Below, piece by piece: positions 56,917 through 64,000 of a stretch of DNA of 64,000 bases. The number at the start of each line of letters is the position of its first letter. Positions within the stretch are counted from its first letter, which is position 1. The notes under the pieces were generated by a model, which was not told where the DNA came from, made no database searches, and saw only the letters and a list, made by a program, of their open reading frames with translations. The position numbers were made by a program, and so were the translations under genes. This DNA comes from Chionoecetes opilio (taxonomy: Eukaryota > Arthropoda > Malacostraca > Decapoda > Majidae): contig JACEEZ010004848.1 of assembly GCA_016584305.1 (NCBI GenBank), positions 1 to 64,000 of the forward strand, read 5' to 3'.

Positions 56917-57300
56917 TCTCCCACTACAGAGAATTTTCCGTTCGCGATGGTATTTTTCATGTTGTAAACAAACCCTCTGGGTAGTGTGGCATGTGCAGAG
57001 CACACGGATTGACAGACCTGCAAGTATTTGGGCTTCAAGGGGATTCCCCCTGTCATCAACGGTCAAGAGGTTTCACTTGAAGTCCGCCTTCTGATTGGAA
57101 CAGTTTCAAACAGTCACATGATTATATCTTTCAAAGCCCTTTCCAAATTTGACCCTGAAAAACACCCAGAATGCATATTTTAACACCTTTAAAGGCGTGG
57201 GTTACCGGGGACCCCCGGTCTATCAAGCAGCGCCTCGCTTTGCTCGGCTTTCAATCAATCTCCATCTCCTACTTTCTTCATTGCAACTCCTACTTTAAAA
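56917..57300. other. Insertion or spacer in the LINE, unassigned
   Basis: This separates the RT piece above from the next one and shows no recognisable feature. Confidence 0.4.
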
Positions 57301-57304
57301 GAAA

Positions 57305-57855
57305 ATGAACACTGATTATGTCTCACATGTTTGGGGAGGATCCACTCATACAGCTCTCCTAAACAGGGTTGAGTCAAAAGCTTTTCGTCTCATCAACTCC
57401 CCTCCTCTGACTGACTGTCTTCAATCTTTAAACACGCCGCAATGTTGCTTCTCTTGCTCTCTTCAACCATTATTTTCATGCTCACTGCTCTTCTGAACTT
57501 GCTAACTGCATGCCTCCCCCCCTCCCGCGGCCTCGCTGCACAAGACTTTCTACTCATTCTCATCCGTATTCTGTCCATCTTCCTAATGCAAGAGTTAATC
57601 AGTATCTTTACTCTTTCATCCCTTTCACTGGTAAACTCTGGAACTCTCTTCCTGTTTCTATTTTTCCACCTTCCTATGACTTAAATCTTTTCAAGAGAAG
57701 AGTAACAAGACACCTCCCGAACTAAATTGGCCCACCCCTTTTATTTATTTTTTATTCTCTTACTGTCTTCTTTATAGGGACTGGCAACTAAGCGGGCTTT
57801 GTGTTACCTCTTTTTGTTGTGCCCTTGGCCAGTCCTTAGTGTTGTAAAAAAAAAA
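57305..57855 (+). pseudogene. CR1-like LINE: RT end and 3' tail
   Basis: It reads HVWGGSTHTALLNRVESKAF and INSPPLTDCLQSL, then the 3' tail with gagtaacaagacacctcccg and a terminal A-tract at 57847-57857. It is homologous to 21590-22375. Confidence 0.83.
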
Positions 57856-57961
57856 AAGTGAGAATTGGTTGGGCGGTTGAAGGAGGCTGTAGGTTAGGTT
57901 AGGGACAGGGTGGCGGTGGGGTCCCTGTGGTGTGTGGTGTCCTTCCAAGACGCGTGGCTAG

Positions 57962-59810
57962 TATTAGTCATTAGCGTTCAAATGGCCCTCCACATCCTCA
58001 GCCAGACTCCTGACGTACCTCTCCTTGTCTCTACCCAGGAGGGTTCTAATCCTGGGTGACAGAGCCCTGTGCTGGTCCCAGTTCCCAGCCAGCCTGGCAG
58101 CGAGACTCTCCTCGATATTCTCCAGCGTCTCCGCCGAGACAAAACCACGCCTTGACTTCGGGGCAGGGTTGTTGATTTTTGTATTTAAAAAAAAATCTGA
58201 TTTATTTGATTTAAATATTCTTTTTTTATTACTAATTTGATGTTCTACATGAAATCTAACTAAGATAAGATATACTTTGATCCCATCTAGACACTTTGCA
58301 AGTACATACCAACTACAAGGTTATTGACTATACAAAGCGCCACCACGCCAGGACGAACTTGGTGGACTCGAACCGCTGACCGAATGCAGGGACTCTACAC
58401 GCAAGCTCACGACTCTACCAACCGAGCCACCCTGACGGGTTGAAATCTAACTACTACAGGATATTATTTAGCCTATTTATAACTAAAAAGAGAAAGAATA
58501 AGTGAATAAAAATGCATGAAACATGAAATACAGATGAATTTACATATTTTCTATTTCTGTGATGGACGTTTTCACATCAATAGGCCTGTGTCTATAAGCG
58601 CGTCTTCGCGACGTTTGCCAGCCAGTCTAGACCAGTCTAGACTGGCCCAGGCTGCACTGATGCTCGCGAAAACACATCCAGACTGGCCCTGTCCCATTCG
58701 TGGTTCCTATTGACTGGGGGATCGAGTGGGCGGTCTTTACCGTCCTGCAAGCCTTACCCCCCCAAGACACACCAAATGATTATTAATTTGACCTCCGGTA
58801 ATAACCTCCTAGCTGGCATATGAAAGGTCATCATTCTGTCTGTGATGAGAGTCAGCTACACAAAATATTGTCTGATTTTGCTATATCATACTGTTCGGCC
58901 TAATTTTTCAGTCATCCTTGCTACTTGACTTCCCAATGGGTTCCCACACATCAAACCGATTTGAGACTGCCACCGCATACTCATGGGCACATGTCAAGTC
59001 CTTCAGTTTCTCAAGATGAAACACAGTATGGTTACCTCTTGAGATTCTTCTGGACTTGACATGAAGCTTAAGTGTAGCAACAACAAGTCTGTGATCTGTT
59101 CCAAAGAACCCAGCACTCTGGTAAACCCTGCAGTTCTGGAGGATCCTCCAACGAGTACTAACTAGGACGTGGTCGATCTCCTTAGCTACCCCTCCGGCAT
59201 TACTATACCATATCCAGTGGTGCAGCTCTGGTCTCTGATACCAAGAACCTGCAATTCTCAACCTTCTGGACCTTGTAAAATTCAGAAGGAGAGAACTGTT
59301 AATGTTTCTGGTACCGGAGCCATGGGGACCAACACATAACTCATAGCCATCTCTCAGTGCCAGTAGTAGTATTGAAGTCGCCCAAGACAACGAGTGTGTC
59401 CCGAGGAGGACACTGGTCTAATACAGAGTCGAGTTTGACATAGAACATCTCCTTCTCTTCAGTTTTACGCATCTCGGTAGGAGCGTACACTGCAACAAGA
59501 GACATGAAACCCACTGTGTTTCATCCTCACCCACATTATACGCTCATCACCCGGAGTAACCTCAACAACTGACGGCTGCAGTTTGCTGGAGATGCCTATA
59601 GCTACTCCCTGGAAATGGCCGCCATTGCTCATGCCGAACCAGTAGTAGGTGTAACCCCCACTGCTAGTCTCGCCACTGCCAGGCCTCCTCGTCTCAGAGA
59701 GTCCCACTATATCCACCCTCAGCCTACTGAGCTCGCCCGATAGGAGGTAGCCGACGATCGTCTGAGAGGTTCAGAACGTTCCACGAGCCCACACGAAGAA
59801 CCCTCAAAGG
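57962..59810 (-). pseudogene. RTE-like LINE: endonuclease and linker
   Basis: The minus strand starts near 59808 with LRVLRVGSWNVLNLSDD. It continues in shifted frames with DIVGLSETRRPGSGETSSGG, then IDHVLVSTRWRILQNCRV and FFGTDHRLVVATLKLHVKSR: an apurinic-type (EEP) endonuclease with the Glu and DHR..V motifs. The part at 57962-58160 reads GFVSAETLENIEESLAARLA and RDKERYVRSLAEDVEGHLN, the linker to RT. Several frame breaks and a SINE at 58263 interrupt it. It is complementary in extent to the RT fragment at 25221. Confidence 0.83.
58263..58440 (-). mobile_element. tRNA-derived SINE, 178 bp, 13-bp target duplication
   Basis: The minus strand begins with a tRNA-like head: A-box region TGGCTCGGTTGGTAGAG (58413-58429) and B-box GGTTCGAGTCC (58363-58373). 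TGAAATCTAACTA at 58250-58262 and 58441-58453 is the exact target duplication. It is a different family from those at 20.5 and 24.1 kb. Confidence 0.85.
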
Positions 59811-59814
59811 TTTA

Positions 59815-61259
59815 TTGCTAAAACTTCGGAATTATACTACTAAAGGTGTTCCTATTGCTCAGGAATTTTTTTCAGTATTCTTAATTTTTCCCCCGATTAT
59901 TTTCTTATTTCTAGCCGGACGCTGCCCTTGGCCCATGGCCGGGCCCCCAGGCTTTCAGGTATTCCCGGCCCCTTCCCGGGCCCCCTCCGGCACTTCAATC
60001 TTTCGTTCACTACAGCCGACGACTGACCCTGCGTGGTACGGTAGGTACTAGACCGTGGTACATAACTCTATATCCATTTTGAGGGTCTCGTGAAGAATTC
60101 TATTCACAATTTTTTCACAGCACTCAGTAAAAAAAATGGCTGGCCCCTAGGCTTAATCACCCTCATGCATAACACGGCCCTGCCTAACCTAGCTATTATT
60201 ATATGAAAATAAGTGCTATATTTTTATTTCCGAAAGTGAATAACTACTGCACATTATACTGAGCCGAAAATAATAGAGAAAAATTAAGTTGGAAGGCTTG
60301 TGGAGCCCGCCAACTCCTGCGGAATATTAACTCACGGAAATTCTGAATAAGAAGTCCTTCCGGCTTTGACTGAACTAAACTACCGCACTGTATAGTATGC
60401 TTATTGTACTTCACATCTGCAAAGGTTCCAGCGTGCACTCGGCCTTGGTTAACCCACACGACCGCTATGAAAAATGAGATGCCCCAAAAATTCTAAGTCC
60501 AGCCAGATATTGTCCCGGGCGCTACCTTGGCTATACTAAGCTGCAGTACACCCTTGATAAGCTTGATGACAGCTGGCTATGTAGTGCCTGTGTAAGGAAC
60601 AGGTACAGTTTGCATGAATTATTGCATATATGGATACGAAATGCTCTAAATTCGTACCACATCAACCTTTCTGATATATTTAAGCATATATATTGCATAA
60701 TAATCATGTAGGGAAATATATTGATGTTTCTAATACTCGGTGAGTTATTGCCACGTCACTGATGTCACACATAGGCAGAGGGTTCACTTGACTGGCGGCC
60801 ACGGACACAGCAGGTTGTGACCATGGCAACGTTTGGCTACTGCAATTTTATTTGGAGTGTAATAACGAGAAACCAAAGGAACTTTTATTTATGTGTCCGC
60901 CAAACTCATTTTGCAAACCAAAGATTATTGCACTTGCATTAAACCTGTCACCTTGGACTTCAATAGAAAATGTGGTGTTGTCGAAACTACCACTTACTAC
61001 GTAGTTATACATAACCCTATCACGTAGCCTACCATCGGCGCCATTTGTAATTTGCCAGCCGTCACGGTGTATCTCAACTTTGAAGTTAAGTTGAAAGGAC
61101 TAATTACTCATATATGAAGTGTTTAATGATGTGATTATAATGCTAGGGTACATTGAGGCTTTAAATGTAGGGTGATAAATTTTCTGGGGATTTTCCTTAG
61201 ATGGCTAGCGATTTTTCCCCAGATTGCAAGACTTTTTCCCTTTATTTTCTCACGTCGTA
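59815..61259. other. Unassigned stretch, no gene seen
   Basis: Short frames show no motif. Pieces of it may be old repeats. The 36-bp array starts after it. Confidence 0.45.
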
Positions 61260-61404
61260 TCACAACTATGAGGTTAGGTTAGCAACTTGTAGGGGGTTAT
61301 AGTAAGGTTAGGTTAGTTACTTTTAAGGGGTTATAGTGAGGTTAGGTTAGTTAATTTTAAGGGGTTATAGTGAGGTTAGGTTAGTTACTTTTAAGGGGTT
61401 ATAG
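61260..61404. repeat. 36-bp GGTTA-rich array, left part
   Basis: Units contain ttatagtgaggttaggttag plus ttacttttaaggggt. It is cut after ttatag by the foldback at 61405. Confidence 0.88.
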
Positions 61405-62613
61405 CGTGGCCACCGAGATGATAAGGCCTGGTGGATCGCCCGTGACGTCACACCATAAGGATACCACCCGCTCCGCTCCCTGTACAAGTTTACCTACCTA
61501 ATATAATGTTTATCAGTATAAAAGATATACTGTTATCTTCGGAAATGTTTGTTCTATAATATTATCAAATAAAAAACCGTAAAACACACAAAGAAAATGC
61601 CATTATGAGACTTTCAAGAAATATGCATTAACTTAAACTCTTCGCCATTTAATATTTTGCTCGCAAACATTTTACATGGAGAATATCAATAGAAGCGGAG
61701 TTTAATTAGCTTTCCATTGATATATTTCGTTTAGTGATAAATGAATTAGCGGCATGCATAAATTAGCGTTAACTAAATATAAAAAATCATGAAATCGGGT
61801 AATTTCCTAACTAATATATGTTTATCAGTATAAAATATATACTGTTATCTTTGGAAATGTTTGTTCTATAATATTATTAAATAAATAACATCATGAAATC
61901 GGGTAATTTACCCGATTTCATGATGTTATTTATTTAGTTAACGCTAATTTATGCAGTTCTAATTCATTGATCAGAAAAGGAAATATATCAATGGAAAGCT
62001 AATTAAATTCCGCTTCTATTGATATTCTCCATGTAAAAAGTTTTTGCACAAAATATTAAATAGCGAAAAATTTAAGTACATGCATATTTCTTGAAAGTCT
62101 CATAATGGCATTGCTTTAGTGTATTTTACGGTTTTTTATTTGATAATATTATAGAACAAACATTTCCGAAGATAACAGTATATATTTTATACTGATAAAC
62201 ATATATTAGGTAGGAAATTACCCGATTTCATGATTTTTTATATTTAGTTAACGCTAATTTATGCATGCCGCTAATTCATTTATCACTAAACGAAATATAT
62301 CAATGGAAAGCTAATTAAACTCCGCTTCTATCGATATTCTCCATGTAAAATGTCTGCGAGCAAAATATTAAATGGCGAAGAGTTTAAGTTAATGCATATT
62401 TCTTGAAAGTCTCATAATGGCACTTTCTTTGTGTTTTACGGTTTTTTATTTGATAATATTATAGAACAAACATTTCCGAAGATAACAGTATATCTTTTAT
62501 ACTGATAAACATTATATTAGGTAGGTAAACGTGTACGGGGAGCGGAGCGGGTTGTATCCTTATGGTGTGACGTCACGGGCGATCCACCAGGCCTTGTCTC
62601 TCGGTGGTCTCGG
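61405..62613. mobile_element. Large foldback element, 1,209 bp, 6-bp target duplication
   Basis: It has the same ends and arms as 17092-18510 (cgtggccaccgagatgataa on the left, ctctcggtggtctcgg on the right). TTATAG at 61399-61404 and 62614-62619 is the target duplication. It is shorter because the inner left arm is partly deleted around 61860-61900. The centre is near 61911. Confidence 0.9.
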
Positions 62614-62960
62614 TTATAGTGAGGTTAGGTTAGTTACTTTTAAGGGGTTATAGTGAGGTTAGGTTAGTTACTTTTAAGTGGTTATAGTGAGGTTAGGTTA
62701 GTTACTTTTAAGGGGTTATAGTGAGGTTGTGGTTATTACTTTTAAGGGGTTATAGTGTGGTTAGGTTAGCAATATTGCTGGGGTTATAGTGAGGTGAGGT
62801 TAGTAATATTGCGGGGGTTATAGTGAGGTTAGATCAGTAATATTGCGGGGGTTATAGTGAGGTTAGCTTAGTAATATTGCGGGGGTTATAGTGAGGTTAG
62901 GTTAGTAATATTGCCGGGGTTATAGTGAGGTTAGGTTAGCAACCCTTAGGGGGTCCATGG
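62614..62960. repeat. 36-bp GGTTA-rich array, right part
   Basis: It continues the array from 61404. The first units match the left part; later ones carry agtaatattgcgggggttat instead. Confidence 0.88.
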
Positions 62961-64000
62961 GGGGCGCAGCCCCCTATGGTTAGGAAGGTTAGGTTTTTCT
63001 TTGACTTCCTATGACCATTGACCAGCAAGCTTGGTGGCCTTATGGGAAACTTGGGTTTTTGGGTAGGGAAGGCAGACACGACTCATTTATTGCTCTCCCA
63101 AAATTGTCCAAATCTATACATATATCAATTAAGGAAAATTCCCTTAAATTGGATATCTAGGAAAATCCCTAATCTAGGGAATTTCCCCAGATTTTTGCAT
63201 ATCGCGACTTTGATGGTTTTTTTGGGAGCCATAAATCACTTATATTTGCTTCCCCCACCCAAAACCCCCGTATTCCTGCCAGTTCCCCAGGCTTGTTGGC
63301 TATAGGGGGAAGAAAAAAAAGATAGGGGTGAAGGACTTCTTCAGAATTGCCACATATAATAAATAGCTATCAAAAATTGAGTCTCGTTCAGCTAATATCT
63401 ATCAGGAATCGAGACAAAGATTTACAAGACTAACCAACCAATTGAACTAAACAATCCACTTGTAATCTTAGAAATGGAACCTCAATCACTCACTCACCCA
63501 CACACACAGGTTTATGGGTTATGACACTCTCGACCACTTTTAAAAGCCCACTACCCAAATATTACCCTCTCGTCTACCGGATTCTTCGTCGCCGTCGAGT
63601 GTTTTCTCGTCGGCGAGAGTTCTCGGTTGGTGTCTCGACGAGAGTACTTAGAAGCCCCCCCCCCCACCACAACCCAACCCCCCCCCGCCACAAACACCCC
63701 CACCACCACAAACACCAATGGACCAAAACTAATGAAAATGTTTTAGTATCCCAGGTGAAATAACCAAGGGAAGAGTTGACAAGTCTGCTAACTAGGTAAG
63801 GAGACGAAGTTTGAAGAGGACCTATGAAGCGATACTAAGCAACAATAGTCACGAGAGAAGACACGGGCAATAACACGTACCCTAACACACACACACACAT
63901 GAGCAAGTCCTCCCTCCTGGCTCACACATATGCACACACACACAGGCATCATAACTCACCCTAAAACGACATAAATATAGTGAAGATAATACAAAAAATA
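62961..64000. other. Unassigned stretch, no gene seen
   Basis: It has C-runs near 63655-63685 and a (CA)n run near 63889. No gene could be supported. Confidence 0.45.

Overview
The window is eukaryotic and looks like a decapod crustacean, probably a crab. The grounds are GT-AG introns, tRNA-derived SINEs, several non-LTR retrotransposon families ending in a CTAGGTAAATACACAC-type tail, piggyBac, pogo/Tigger-like and hAT-like MITEs, and a very heavy load of mini- and microsatellites. No bacterial genes, operons or CRISPR arrays are present. Nearly all long open frames in the tandem arrays are by-products of repeat units without stop codons.

Layout. 1-11.7 kb holds two copies of one block on either side of a single N at 5106; the left copy looks like an error-rich, partly collapsed version of the right one, so this is probably an assembly duplication. 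11.65-12.5 kb is a foldback element and 12.7-14.6 kb a 21-bp minisatellite. 14.95-16.6 kb is an internally deleted piggyBac element split by a Tigger-like MITE. 16.9-18.7 kb is a 1.4-kb foldback between two TTAA MITEs. 19-30 kb is nested repeats (MITEs, SINEs, LINE fragments, a hAT-like MITE carrying a LINE).

30.9-53.0 kb (minus strand) carries the only convincing host gene: a PHF7/G2E3-type PHD/RING zinc-finger protein. Eight exons are recognised and their splice phases agree. A pipsqueak-type HTH exon at 52.4-53.0 kb may be its 5' part. The exon for the core of the second zinc finger was not found, and one exon has a 1-bp frameshift that is probably a sequence error. The two C-terminal exons contain in-frame 30-bp (10-residue) repeats. 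The introns are full of repeats: a decayed Gypsy element with an internal 45-bp array (33.5-36.7 kb), GA tracts, 29-bp and 20-bp arrays, and tandem LINE-derived sequence.

53-64 kb is again repeats: a LINE with a 377-codon open RT frame, a tRNA-derived SINE, a CR1-like ORF1/RT chimera, an RTE-like LINE interrupted by a SINE with a 13-bp target duplication, and a second large foldback inserted with a 6-bp target duplication into a GGTTA-rich 36-bp array. All calls come from reading the sequence and from family knowledge; no database search was run.
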